Shown in pieces: positions 20,229 through 30,417 of a DNA stretch of 64,000 nt. The notes under the pieces are model-generated. The model searched no databases. It was not told the DNA's origin and worked only from the letters and a program-made list of their open reading frames with translations. The stretch covers positions 1-64,000 of the forward strand of contig CAWBJQ010000004.1 in NCBI GenBank assembly GCA_963789075.1. Direction: 5' to 3'. This DNA comes from DATATJ01 sp963789075. Lineage in GTDB: Bacteria; Acidobacteriota; Vicinamibacteria; Vicinamibacterales; CAVVIG01. The position numbers were made by a program, and so were the translations under genes. Within the stretch, counting starts at the first letter, position 1; every line of letters begins with the position of its first letter.

Positions 20229-21491
20229 ATGTCCATACCTCGCCCCGACTCACGCCACGCTTCTCGCAACCCGCTCAATGGCCCGACGCTCGTCGTCGCG
20301 CCGGCGCTCGTCCTCCTTTCACTCGTGATGCTCGCCGGCTGTGCACGCACGGCTGCGCAGCCCGCTGATCCGCCGCCGCCGCAGGTGACGGTGGCGGAAG
20401 TCATCTCGCGGGACGTCACGGAGTGGGACGAGGTCACCGGCCGCCTCGAAGCGGTCAACACAGTGGCCATCAGGCCCCGCGTCTCTGGGTTCGTCGCCGC
20501 CGTTCGTTTCGAGGAAGGCGCGATCGTGCACCGCGGAGACCTGCTGTTCCAGATCGACCCGCGACCGTTTCAAGCCGAGACGGACCGCCTGCGCGCGGAG
20601 CTCGCGAGAGCGCGCGCGACGGTGCAGCGCGCGACGTCGGAGCTCGATCGCGCCGGTCGATTGGCCGGAGAGAACGCCATGTCGCACGAAGAGCAGGAGC
20701 GGCGCGCCGGGTTCGCGCAGGAATCGGCCGCGCAGGTTGCGGCCGTCGAGGCCGGCCTGCGAGCAGCGGAGCTGAATCTCGAGTTCACTCAGGTCACTGC
20801 GCCGATCGACGGCCGTGTCGGCCGCGCGATTGTCACGCAGGGCAACCTCGTCTCGACGGGCCCGGGCGAGGCCACGCTCTTGACGACGATCGTGTCGCTC
20901 GATCCGATTTACGCGTCGTTCGACGCCGACGAACACATGCTGCTCAATGAGCTCGATCGGGACGCCGGAGGGACGCGCGCGCACGCGGCGCAGCCAGGTC
21001 TGCCCATTCGGCTCGCGCTGGCCAGCGAGCACGAGTTCCAGCGCGAGGGCAAACTGAACTTTCTCGACAACCAGATCGATCCGGCGACCGGAACCATCCG
21101 CGGCCGCGCGGTGTTCCGCAATGCGGATCGCAGCCTCATGCCCGGCCTCTTCGTGCGCTTGCAGCTTCCGGGCAAGAGCACGTATCGCGGCCTGCTGATT
21201 CAGGACCGGGCGGTGGGCGCCGACCTCGACAAACGCTACGTGTTCGTCGTCTCGCCGGAACGGAAGATTCAGTACCGCGGCGTGGCGCTCGGGCCGATGG
21301 TCGATGGCCTGAGGGTGATCCGCAGCGGCCTGAGCCCGGGCGATCGCGTCGTCGTCAACGGACTTCAGCGCGTTCGGCCGGGCGTGACGGTCTCGCCGGT
21401 CGCGGTTGCGATGACTGAGCCCGACGCGGCACCAGCCGCGGCCGATGGCCCTGCCGCCCCGAAGCGCGAGCAGCGCGAAGGCGGGAAGTGA
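20229..21491 (+). CDS. RND efflux periplasmic adaptor lipoprotein (AcrA/MexA-like)
   Basis: Membrane-fusion subunit joining the inner-membrane pump to the outer-membrane channel; 420 aa. ATG 20229 gives a signal ending in lipobox VMLAGC, so the mature protein is lipid-anchored. Barrel-sandwich hybrid halves are GRLEAVNTVAIRPRVSGFV and FTQVTAPIDGRVGRAIVTQG, flanking a long hairpin (AETDRLRAELARARATVQRA...). Then come the beta-barrel (TGTIRGRAVFRNADRSLMPG) and membrane-proximal domains (GLRVIRSGLSPGDRVVVNGL). The frame is intact. First gene of a three-gene pump operon, 7 bp before the permease. Confidence 0.93.
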   Translation: MSIPRPDSRHASRNPLNGPTLVVAPALVLLSLVMLAGCARTAAQPADPPPPQVTVAEVISRDVTEWDEVTGRLEAVNTVAIRPRVSGFVAAVRFEEGAIVHRGDLLFQIDPRPFQAETDRLRAELARARATVQRATSELDRAGRLAGENAMSHEEQERRAGFAQESAAQVAAVEAGLRAAELNLEFTQVTAPIDGRVGRAIVTQGNLVSTGPGEATLLTTIVSLDPIYASFDADEHMLLNELDRDAGGTRAHAAQPGLPIRLALASEHEFQREGKLNFLDNQIDPATGTIRGRAVFRNADRSLMPGLFVRLQLPGKSTYRGLLIQDRAVGADLDKRYVFVVSPERKIQYRGVALGPMVDGLRVIRSGLSPGDRVVVNGLQRVRPGVTVSPVAVAMTEPDAAPAAADGPAAPKREQREGGK

Positions 21492-21498
21492 GGACCGT

Positions 21499-24400
21499 AT
21501 GAAATTCGCGCGATTTTTCATCGATCGGCCGATCTTCGCGGTCGTCATCTCGCTGCTGATTCTCGCGGCCGGAAGTCTCGCGCTGCTGCGGCTGCCGGTC
21601 AGCGAGTACCCCAGTGTCGTGCCGCCGACCGTCGTCGTTCACGCTGCCTATCCGGGCGCCAACCCGAAAGTGATCGCGGAGACGGTCGCCGCCCCGCTCG
21701 AGCAGGAGATCAACGGCATCGAGGGGATGCTGTACATGTTCTCGCAGGCGACATCCGATGGCCTGATGACGTTGACCGTCACCTTCGCCCTCGGGAGCGA
21801 TCTCGATAACGCGCAGGTCCAGGTGCAGAACCGCGTCGCGCAGGCGCTGGCGCGGTTGCCGCAGGAAGTGCAGCGCGTGGGCGTGACCACCGAGAAGGCC
21901 TCGCCGGACTTCTTGATGGTCGTGCATCTCATCTCGCCGGACGAGCGGTACAACATGCTGTACCTCTCGAATTACGCGCACCTGCGCGTCAAGGACGAGC
22001 TCGCACGCATCAGCGGTGTCGGCAGTGTGCAAGTCCTGGGGGCCGGCGAGTACAGCATGCGCGTGTGGCTCGACCCCAACCGTCTCGCTTCGCGCCAGTT
22101 GACCGCCACCGACGTCGTCCGCGCGATCCGCGAGCAGAACCTGCAGGTCGCGGCCGGTGTTCTCGGTGCGCCGCCGGCGCCGAGCGCGACGACCTTTCAG
22201 CTTTCGATCAACGCGCAGGGCCGGCTCACATCGGAAGACGAGTTTGCCGACATCGTCGTGCGCGCGGCGCCCGGCGGGCAGATCACACGGATCCGCGATG
22301 TCGGCCGGGTGGAGCTGGGATCGAGCACGTACGCGCTGCGCAGCCTGCTCGACAACCGATCCGCCGTGGCCCTGGCCATTTCGCAGCGTCCGGGATCCAA
22401 CGCGCTCGAGGCTTCGTCACAGGTCCGGTCGCTGATGGAGACGCTCAAGCGATCGTTCCCGGACGGCATGGACTATCGAATTGTCTATGACCCGACCATC
22501 TACGTGCGGCAGTCGATTCGTGCTGTCGTCGAGACCTTGTTCGAGGCCATTCTGCTGGTCGTGATCGTCGTCATGGTGTTCCTGCAAACCTGGCGTGCGT
22601 CGATCATCCCGCTGGTCGCGGTGCCGATCTCGCTCATCGGCACCTTCGCGGTGATGCTCGCCTTCGGCTTCTCGCTGAACACACTGTCGCTCTTCGGTCT
22701 CGTGCTGGCGATCGGGATCGTCGTCGACGATGCGATCGTGGTGGTGGAAAACGTCGAGCGGCACATTCAACTCGGCGAGACGCCGATCGAGGCGACGCGA
22801 AAGGCGATGGAGGAAGTGTCGGGCCCGATCATCGCGATTGCGCTCGTCCTCTGTGCGGTGTTCGTGCCGACCGCGTTCGTCAGCGGGCTGACCGGTCAGT
22901 TCTACCGGCAGTTCGCGTTGACGATCGCGATCTCCACGGTGATCTCCGCATTCAATTCGCTGACGCTCAGCCCGGCGCTGGCGTCGCGGCTGCTGCCGCC
23001 GCACGGCGCGCCGAAGGATCGCGTGCAACGTCTCGCCGATCGCGCATTCGGCTGGTTCTTCCATCGGTTCAACCGGTTCTTCACACGCGCCTCACTGTCG
23101 TACACGTCCGGCGTTGCGCGGGTGCTTCGCGTCGCCGTTGCCGCGCTGGTGGTGTACGTCGGGCTGATTGGGCTGACCGTCCTCGGATTCTCGCGCGTGC
23201 CTCAGGGCTTCGTGCCCGTGCAGGACAAGGACTACCTCGTCGCCTTCGCACAGTTGCCAGACGCGGCCACACTCGATCGCACCGAGGCGGTGATTCGAAA
23301 GATGTCGGCGACGGCGCTCGAGCAGCCGGGCGTCGCGAGCTCCGTCGCATTTCCTGGTCTGTCGATCAACGGATTCGTGAATGCATCGAACTCGGGGATC
23401 GTGTTCGTGACGCTCAAGCCGGCCGAGCAGCGTCAGGGCCTGCCGGCGGCGAGCATCGTCCAGGCGCTCAACGCCCGATTCGCCGGAATTCAAGAGGCGT
23501 TTGTCGCCATCTTTCCGCCGCCGCCAGTGCAGGGGCTCGGCACCGTGGGCGGGTTCAAGCTGTACGTCGAGGATCGCGCGGGTCTGGGCTTCGAGGAGCT
23601 GCATTCGCAGGTCCAAGGTGCATTGGGGCAGGGCCGGACGGTGCCGGCGCTGGCCGGCCTGTTCTCGAGCTTCCAGGTGAGCGTGCCGCAGATCGACGCG
23701 GACGTCGATCGTGAACGGGCCAAGACGTACGGCGTGGCGCTCACGGATGTCTTCGACACGCTGCAGGTGTATTTGGGATCGCTCTACGCCAACGACTTCA
23801 ACCGCTTCGGCAGGACATACCAGGTGAACGTGCAGGCCGAATCGGAATTCCGGCTGCAGCCCGAGCAGATCGCTCGCCTCAAGACACGGAACGCGGGCGG
23901 CGAGATGGTCCCGCTCGGATCGCTGGTGCGGGTCCACCAGGGGTACGGCCCGGATCAGGTGATGCACTACAACGGATTCCCAGCGGCCGAGATCAACGGC
24001 GCGCCGGCGCCCGGCTTCAGCTCAGGCCAGGCGCAAGCGGCGATCGCGCGCGTGCTCGGCGAGCGGCTGCCGTCGAGCATGTCCTTTGAGTGGACCGAGC
24101 TGGCGTACCAGGAAATGCTGACGGGCAACACGATGGGCATCGTGTTGCCGCTGTGCGTGCTGCTGGTGTACGTCGTGCTCGCGGCGCAGTACGAGAGTTG
24201 GACGCTGCCGTTGAGCGTCATTCTCATCGTGCCGATGACGTTGCTCTGCGCGATTTCCGGAGTCTGGCTGACGGGTGGCGATAACAACGTCTTCACGCAA
24301 ATCAGCTTCCTAGTGCTGGCCGGATTGGCCTGCAAGAACGCCATTCTGATCGTGGAGTTCGCCCGGCAGCGTGAGCACGAAGGCGAAGACCACCTGCAGG

Positions 24401-24681
24401 CCATCCTCGATGCGTGCCGTGTCCGGTTGCGGCCGGTGCTGATGACCTCCGTCGCGTTCATCATGGGCGTCGTGCCGCTGGTGTTCTCGACCGGCGCGGG
24501 AGCGGAGATTCGCCATGCGATGGGCGTCGCCGTCTTTGCCGGCATGCTCGGCGTCACCGTATTCGGTCTGTTCCTCACGCCGGTCTTCTATGTGTTCATC
24601 GCGCGGCTGGTCGAGCGCTTCTCGCGCCGCCGCGTCAGTCATCCTGCGGCGCCGGCGGCCGCGATGGTGGAGGGACAGTGA
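21499..24681 (+). CDS. RND multidrug efflux permease (AcrB/HAE1-like)
   Basis: Proton-driven inner-membrane transporter of 1060 aa, full family length. MKFARFFIDRPIFAVVISLL opens TM1. The proton-relay residues are intact: Asp-Asp in GIVVDDAIVVVENVERHI (TM4) and Lys in GLACKNAILIVEFARQ (TM10), as in AcrB. PYPG-type porter segments and the hinge VVIVVMVFLQTWRASIIPLV are present. The frame is undamaged over 3.2 kb, in contrast to the second RND permease in this window. The stop overlaps the next start by one base (TGATG). Confidence 0.95.
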   Translation: MKFARFFIDRPIFAVVISLLILAAGSLALLRLPVSEYPSVVPPTVVVHAAYPGANPKVIAETVAAPLEQEINGIEGMLYMFSQATSDGLMTLTVTFALGSDLDNAQVQVQNRVAQALARLPQEVQRVGVTTEKASPDFLMVVHLISPDERYNMLYLSNYAHLRVKDELARISGVGSVQVLGAGEYSMRVWLDPNRLASRQLTATDVVRAIREQNLQVAAGVLGAPPAPSATTFQLSINAQGRLTSEDEFADIVVRAAPGGQITRIRDVGRVELGSSTYALRSLLDNRSAVALAISQRPGSNALEASSQVRSLMETLKRSFPDGMDYRIVYDPTIYVRQSIRAVVETLFEAILLVVIVVMVFLQTWRASIIPLVAVPISLIGTFAVMLAFGFSLNTLSLFGLVLAIGIVVDDAIVVVENVERHIQLGETPIEATRKAMEEVSGPIIAIALVLCAVFVPTAFVSGLTGQFYRQFALTIAISTVISAFNSLTLSPALASRLLPPHGAPKDRVQRLADRAFGWFFHRFNRFFTRASLSYTSGVARVLRVAVAALVVYVGLIGLTVLGFSRVPQGFVPVQDKDYLVAFAQLPDAATLDRTEAVIRKMSATALEQPGVASSVAFPGLSINGFVNASNSGIVFVTLKPAEQRQGLPAASIVQALNARFAGIQEAFVAIFPPPPVQGLGTVGGFKLYVEDRAGLGFEELHSQVQGALGQGRTVPALAGLFSSFQVSVPQIDADVDRERAKTYGVALTDVFDTLQVYLGSLYANDFNRFGRTYQVNVQAESEFRLQPEQIARLKTRNAGGEMVPLGSLVRVHQGYGPDQVMHYNGFPAAEINGAPAPGFSSGQAQAAIARVLGERLPSSMSFEWTELAYQEMLTGNTMGIVLPLCVLLVYVVLAAQYESWTLPLSVILIVPMTLLCAISGVWLTGGDNNVFTQISFLVLAGLACKNAILIVEFARQREHEGEDHLQAILDACRVRLRPVLMTSVAFIMGVVPLVFSTGAGAEIRHAMGVAVFAGMLGVTVFGLFLTPVFYVFIARLVERFSRRRVSHPAAPAAAMVEGQ

Positions 24682-26063
24682 TGTTCAGGCGCGCATTGGT
24701 CATCGCAGCTCTCGTCAGTGTCGGCGCGTGCAGCGCGCGTGCGCCGTATCATCCGCCGCCGACACCGCCCGCCGTCGTCCAGAACGTCGATCCGGCGCTG
24801 TTCGTCGATCAACCATATGATCCTCGGTGGTGGACGCAGTTCGACGATCCGATCCTCGAACAACTCGAGGCTGATGCGCTGCGATCGAATCTCGACGTGC
24901 GGATGGCGGTCTCCCGCGTCAGCCAGGCGCGCGCCCTGTTCGACGAAACCGTCCGCGAGCAATATCCAGTTCCGACCGCCGACGCGAGTCTCGATCGCCG
25001 CAAGCAGGTGATCCCCGGCTTCACGGACGAGCCGATCGATACCTCGACATATCGCGCAGGCTTCGACGCGTTCTGGGAAATCGATCTCTTCGGGCGGATC
25101 CGCTCCGGCGTGCGCGCCGCCTCGGCCACCGCCGCCAGCTTCTCGGCGACGCTCGACGATGTGCGTGTGAGCGTGGCGGCGGAGGTGGCGCGCAACTACT
25201 TCGAGCTGCGTGGGCTTCAGCAGGAGCTGGCGGTGGCCGAGCGCAGCCTGGCCAACCAACAGGAAACGCTGCGGCTCACACGCGTCCGGCGCGACGTCGG
25301 ATTCGGCGAAGAGCAGGACGTCGCCAGCGCCGGAGCGCGCGTGGCGGCGATCGAAGCGAGCTTCCCGCCGCTCCGAACCGAAATCGCCGCGCGCCGGCAT
25401 CGGCTGGCGGTGTTGACCGGCCTGCGGCCCGGAGAGCTCACCGTGGACCTCAGCCCGCGCGCGTACGCGCCGATTGCCAAAGCGCTGCCGCTCGGCGATC
25501 CGGGATCGTTGCTGCAGCGACGTCCCGATGTCCGCGCGGCGGAGCGCAACGTCGCCGCCGCGGCGGCGCGCGAGGGGGTGGCCAAAGCTGACTTCTTTCC
25601 CCGCATCACCGTGACCGGCTTTCTCGGTTTCCTGGCGGGTCGCGGGAACATGTTCGGCACCGCAGACTCGCACGCATGGGCGGTGACACCGGCACTCAGT
25701 TGGTCCGGCTTTGATCTGGGCAGCGCGCGGGCACGGCTTCGGGGCGCGAAGGCGGACACTGAGGAAGTGGTGGCCGCGTACGAACAGACAGTTCTGCGAG
25801 CGCTCGAAGAGACTGAGAACGCGCTCGTGGCGTATCGCGAGGAGCAGGAGCGTCTGGTGAAGCTGGCCGATCAGGCCCGTGAGAGCACGCGCGCCGCCGC
25901 CATCGCCCGCGCGCGGTACCGGGAAGGGGTCGTCGATTTTCTTTCACTGCTCGACGCCGAGCGCACCCAATTGCAGGCGGAGGACGCCGTGGCCCAGGCG
26001 GAGGCGGGCGTGTTCACGGGAGTCGTCGCCGTCTACAAGGCGTTCGGCGGCATCGTGCAATAG
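24681..26063 (+). CDS. Outer-membrane efflux channel lipoprotein (OprM/NodT family)
   Basis: 460 aa. Signal peptide with lipobox VSVGAC, then the usual start YDPRWWTQFDDPILEQLEAD. Two structural repeats of the TolC fold are visible: DALRSNLDVRMAVSRVSQAR / FDAFWEIDLFGRIRSG and LLQRRPDVRAAERNVAAAAA / TPALSWSGFDLGSARARLR. It ends RYREGVVDFLSLLDAERTQL. Completes a tripartite AcrAB-OprM-type pump with the two preceding genes; 1-base overlap with the permease. The frame is intact. Confidence 0.93.
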   Translation: MFRRALVIAALVSVGACSARAPYHPPPTPPAVVQNVDPALFVDQPYDPRWWTQFDDPILEQLEADALRSNLDVRMAVSRVSQARALFDETVREQYPVPTADASLDRRKQVIPGFTDEPIDTSTYRAGFDAFWEIDLFGRIRSGVRAASATAASFSATLDDVRVSVAAEVARNYFELRGLQQELAVAERSLANQQETLRLTRVRRDVGFGEEQDVASAGARVAAIEASFPPLRTEIAARRHRLAVLTGLRPGELTVDLSPRAYAPIAKALPLGDPGSLLQRRPDVRAAERNVAAAAAREGVAKADFFPRITVTGFLGFLAGRGNMFGTADSHAWAVTPALSWSGFDLGSARARLRGAKADTEEVVAAYEQTVLRALEETENALVAYREEQERLVKLADQARESTRAAAIARARYREGVVDFLSLLDAERTQLQAEDAVAQAEAGVFTGVVAVYKAFGGIVQ

Positions 26064-26149
26064 CGGCGGCTGCACCAACCGCACATCATCCCTATCCCTT
26101 ACTCTCGGGACCCGCCAGATCACGACTCCTACGTATTTGTTGGTTCACG

Positions 26150-26177
26150 TTGACACGCGACCGTTCGAGCCTATAAT
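26150..26177 (+). promoter_or_regulatory. Consensus sigma-70 promoter
   Basis: Exact TTGACA (26150-26155) and exact TATAAT (26172-26177) with a 16-bp spacer. Transcription would begin near 26184, about 50 bases before the ATG of the TonB receptor at 26235. This is the only perfect -35/-10 pair noticed, and it heads the long gene series that follows. Confidence 0.8.
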
Positions 26178-26234
26178 GGCGGCCATTCACAGAACTTTTA
26201 CCCGGTCGTCACAATTTGCCTCGGGGGTGCCAAG

Positions 26235-29035
26235 ATGCCTGCCACCAGCGCTCGCGTGCCGTTGTCTATCTTTATATCGTTCCTCGCGTGTTGTCTGGCC
26301 CCTGTTCCTTCGACATTTGCGCAGACGGGAAGCGCCATCGCGGGCGTCGTGCGCGACGCCTCCGGAGGCGTGCTTGCCCGGGGTCACCGTCGAAGCGGCG
26401 AGTCCCGCGCTGATCGAAGGATCGCGCACGCGCGGTCACCGACAACGCCGGCAGCTACCGGATCGAAAACCTTCGGCCGGGTGACTACAACGTCACCTTC
26501 ACGCTCGCGGGATTCCGCACGCGTGAAGCGGGAAGGTATCACGCTGCCCGCCTCGTTCACGGCGACGGTGAACACGGACATGGCGGTCGGTCAGCTCGAG
26601 GAATCGATCACGGTCACCGGCGAATCGCCGCTCGTCGACGTGCGCGGTTCCGTGTCGCAGTCGGTGATGAGCCGCGAACGGCTCGACACGATTCCCGACC
26701 GGCAAGGATCCGTTCGCCGTCGGCCAGCTGATTGCGGGCGTGACGACGTCGACGCCGGACGTCGGCGGGACGCAGGTGATGCAGCAGCCGACGCTGCAGG
26801 TGCACGGGTCGTCGAACAACGACAACGTGTTCATGGTGGACGGCGTGCAGATCCAGCACATCGGCTTCGGCGGCAATCAGACCGGCTTCTATTTCAACGA
26901 CGGCCTGATGGACGAGATCAGCTACCAGACGAGCTCGCTGCCGGCCGAGGCGCCGGTGGGCGGCGTGCAGATCAACATGATCCCGCGCGACGGCGGCAAC
27001 GTGTTTCACGGCGGCTTGTTCGCGACCGGCGGCAACGGCAGCTTGCAGTCCAACAACCTCACGCCGGACCTTCAGACGCTCGGCTTCAAGGCGCAGAACA
27101 AGGTGAAGAGCGTCTACGACATCAACGGCACGTTCGGCGGCCCGATTCAGAAGGATCGTCTCTGGTTCTTCGGCACCGTGCGGCGCTGGAGCGCGAACAA
27201 CTACCTCGGCAACACGTTCGCGTCGAACGGCAGCCAGGCGGTGGACGATCAGCGCCTCACGGACGCGACGATCCGCCTGACGCTGCAGGCGTCGAAGAAG
27301 AACAAGTTCTCGTTCCATTACGACCGCAGCGTCAAGTGGCGCGGCCATCGGCCGAACAACTGGCTGTCGGCGACCCTGAACGATCCGATCTCCGACGTCG
27401 TCCAGACCACACAGCTGAATTACATCGGCGAGATCAAGTGGTCGTCGCCGATCAGCGACCGGCTGCTCGCGGAGGCGGCGATGTTCACGATGCCGGTCAA
27501 TTACACGCTCGGTTTCGAGCCGGGCGCGGCGCCCGGCACCGTTGCGACCTTCGACCAGATCCAGTCGTCGATCAGCGGCGTCTCGCCGCGCATGGACACC
27601 GACAGCGCGCGGATGTTCACCTACTCCGGCAACGTCTCCTACGTCACCGGCTCGCACAGCCTCAAGGTCGGCACGCAGGTGCGCACCGGCTGGTCGCAGG
27701 AGCTGTTCACGATGCAACGGCGACATGCTGCAGATCACGAACAACGGCGTCCCGAACTCGGTGCGGCTCGTCAACACGCCGAGCGGCCACAAGGAGTCGG
27801 GCGTGAACACCGGCGTCTACGTGCAGGATTCGTGGCAGATGGGTCGCGTCACGCTCAACCCGGGCGTGCGCTACGAGCGCTTCGTCATGTCGATTCCGGC
27901 GCAGAGCGCGCCGGCCGGCACCTGGGTGCGCGCGCGCGATTTCCCGGCGCAGGACGGCATCGTCAACTGGAACACCGTGTCGCCGCGCCTCGGCGCGTCG
28001 TGGGACGTGTTCGGCGACGGCCGGACCGCGCTCAAGGGCGGCGTCAGCCGGTACGATCGCCTCGAGGGCATCACGATCATCCAGCCGCTCAACCTGCGGA
28101 ACATCTCGTTCGAAACGTGTCCGTGGAACGACGCCAACCACGATCTCATCGCGCAGACCAGTGAAATCGCGTATGGCGCAGCTGCAGCGGCTCGCTTCAG
28201 CCGGCGCTCGGCAACGTCGATCCGAACCTGAAGCGGCCGCATCAGTGGGAATACACGGCGATGGTGCAGCGCCAGGTCGGGCCGAGCACGTCGGTGAGCG
28301 TCGGCTACTACGGCCGCCGCTTCAGCGATCTCTACACGACGGTGAACGCGGCGGTGCCGCCGTCGGCGTATACGCCCGGTCACGATCACCAATCCGCTGG
28401 ATGGCTCGCCGCTCACGGTGTACAACCAGAGTCCGGCGACGCGCGGCCAGGTGCGCAACGTGGTGACGACGCTGCCGAATCTGCTGCAGACGTACAACGG
28501 CGTCGAGGTGCAGGTGAACACGCGGCTGCGCCAGGCGACCCTGTTCGGCGGCCTGACGGTCGGCCGCGACCGCGGCGATCTGGACAGCGGCGATCTGAAT
28601 AACCCGAACAACCTGATCAACAACAACGGGGCGATCGGCTTCGACTCGACGTACCAGATCCGCGGCGGCTTCAGCTACCGGCTGCCGGCCGACGTGATGT
28701 TCGCCGGGTCGATCCGTGAGGCGACGGGACTGCCGCAGGCGCGCACCTACGTCGTCACGACGTCGATCGTGCCGGGGCTGACGCAGGTGACGCAGAACGT
28801 CAAGGCGGCGCCCGCCGGCGAGTTCCGCTATCCCTGGGTGAACCTCGTCGACCTGCGCTTGACGAAGTCGTTCAAGGCCGGCGCGACGAGATTCGAGCCG
28901 ACCGTCGACCTCTTCAACATCTTCAACAACAACGCCATCACCAGCGCCAACACGACGATTGGCTCGTCGCTGGGCCGCCCGTCGGCCATCGTGATGGGCC
29001 GCCTGCTCCGAGTGGGCGGACGCATCACGTTCTAG
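26235..29035 (+). CDS. TonB-dependent receptor with carboxypeptidase-regulatory N-domain (frameshifted)
   Basis: Outer-membrane receptor of about 930 aa. Signal peptide MPATSARVPLSIFISFLACC with cleavage near TFAQ; carboxypeptidase-regulatory domain (SAIAGVVRDASGGVLPGVTV, GSYRIENLRPGDYNVTFTLA). Plug: PTLQVHGSSNNDNVFMVDGV, and VQINMIPRDGGNVFHGGLF. Barrel end: VDLFNIFNNNAITSANTTI, closing GGRITF. Indels near 26376, 26425, 26515, 26700, 27715, 28175 and 28378; the 26740-27710 and 28400-29035 parts read cleanly. Preceded by a consensus promoter and followed on the same strand by exported catabolic genes, so it is the likely importer for their substrate. Confidence 0.85.
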
Positions 29036-29134
29036 AGGATCGGACAGCGATCTGCGGCGGAGCGAGGTCCGCCGCAGGTTCGCTGAATTGACGCGGCCGC
29101 CCAATCGAGGTGCGCGTCGCTCGCCCATCAAAGG

Positions 29135-30417
29135 ATGTTCTTCATGCGCACACTGTGGCGACTCTCGTTATCATCATTGCTCCTCGGCCCGCTCGTTCTC
29201 ACGCTCCACCGCCCAGCAGACGCGACCCATTGTGCTGAAAGCGGCCACCGTCATCGACGGCACCGGCAAGGTGCTGCGGAACACGACGATTGTGATCGAA
29301 GGATCCAAGATCGCGCGCATCGGCGGCGCGGTGCCGGCCGACGCGATCACCTACGATCTCGCGGGGCTGACCGTTTCGCCGGGATGGATCGACACCCACT
29401 CGCACATCGGCTATCACTTCGGCGCGAACGGCCACTACGGCGCGCGGGGCGAGCCGCCGGCGCAGTCGATGCTGTACAGCGTGGACAACGCGATCCACAC
29501 GCTCAACGCCGGCTTCACGACGATTCAGAGCCCAGGCGCGCTCGCGGACAAGGATCTGCGCGATGCGATTGCGCGCGGCTTCATTCCGGGACCGCGGCTG
29601 CTGACGTCGCTGCAGCCGCTGATGGAGACCAGCGGCGACCCCGAGAAGCTGCGTGAGCTGGTGCGCGAGCGGAAAGCGCAGGGCGCCGATTTCATCAAGC
29701 TCTTCGCGTCGAAGAGCATTCGCGAGGGCGGCGAGCAGACGATGACCGACGCGCAGTTGCAGGCGGCGTGCGGCGAAGCCAACGCGCATCGGCTTGCGCA
29801 CGATGGTGCACGCGCACTCGGCGGCATCGGCCAAGGCGGCCACGCTGGCGGGGTGCACCAGCGTCGAGCACGGCGCGTACGTGACCGACGAAGTGTTCAG
29901 CCTGATGGAGCAGCACGGCACCTTCTACGATCCGAACATCGGCGTCGTGCTGCAGAACTATCTGGAGAACAAGGACAAGTACTTCGGCGTCGGCAACTAC
30001 AACGAGGAAGGCTTCGCCTTCATGGAGAAAGGGCTGAAGATCACCCTCGACACCTTCAAGAAGGCGCTGACGCACAAGAAGCTGCAGATCGTCTTCGGCA
30101 CCGACGCCACCGCCGGCGCGCACGGGCACAACGAGGAAGAGTTCATCGTGCGGGTCCGCGACGGCGGACAGGATCCGATGGCGGCGCTCGAGGGCGCGAC
30201 GTCGATCGCCGCGAAGGCGATGCGGATGCAGGACACGATCGGATCCATCGCGCCCGGCCTCTCGGCCGACATCATCGCCATGGAGGGCAATCCGCTGGAG
30301 GACATCACCGCGGTCCGCCGCGTGCTCTTCGTCATGAAGGGCGGGAAAGTGTTCGAGAACCTGGCGCACGGGGCCAAGAGCGGCGAACACAAGAAAATGT
30401 TCAGTGACGCGCAATGA
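29135..30417 (+). CDS. Exported amidohydrolase-superfamily protein (two frameshifts)
   Basis: Metal-dependent hydrolase with a TIM barrel. The signal peptide MFFMRTLWRLSLSSLLLGPL leads, after an extra C near 29215, into AQQTRPIVLKAATVIDGTGK. Ligand motifs: GWIDTHSHIG (HxH), DFIKLFASKSI (carboxylated-Lys position), MVHAHSAASA, CTSVEHGAYV and IVFGTDATAG (Asp). A second extra base lies near 29795 (ANAHR/LRTMVHAHS). About 425 aa; imidazolonepropionase/prolidase-like branch, substrate unknown. It is a close paralogue of the gene at 37868. Its stop overlaps the start of the PQQ dehydrogenase gene (ATGA at 30414-30417). Confidence 0.85.

Noticed and set aside
26235..29035. TonB receptor treated as a pseudogene
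   Set aside because: Conserved signal, regulatory domain, plug, barrel and terminal Phe all survive; only one-base shifts interrupt it, matching the window-wide error pattern.
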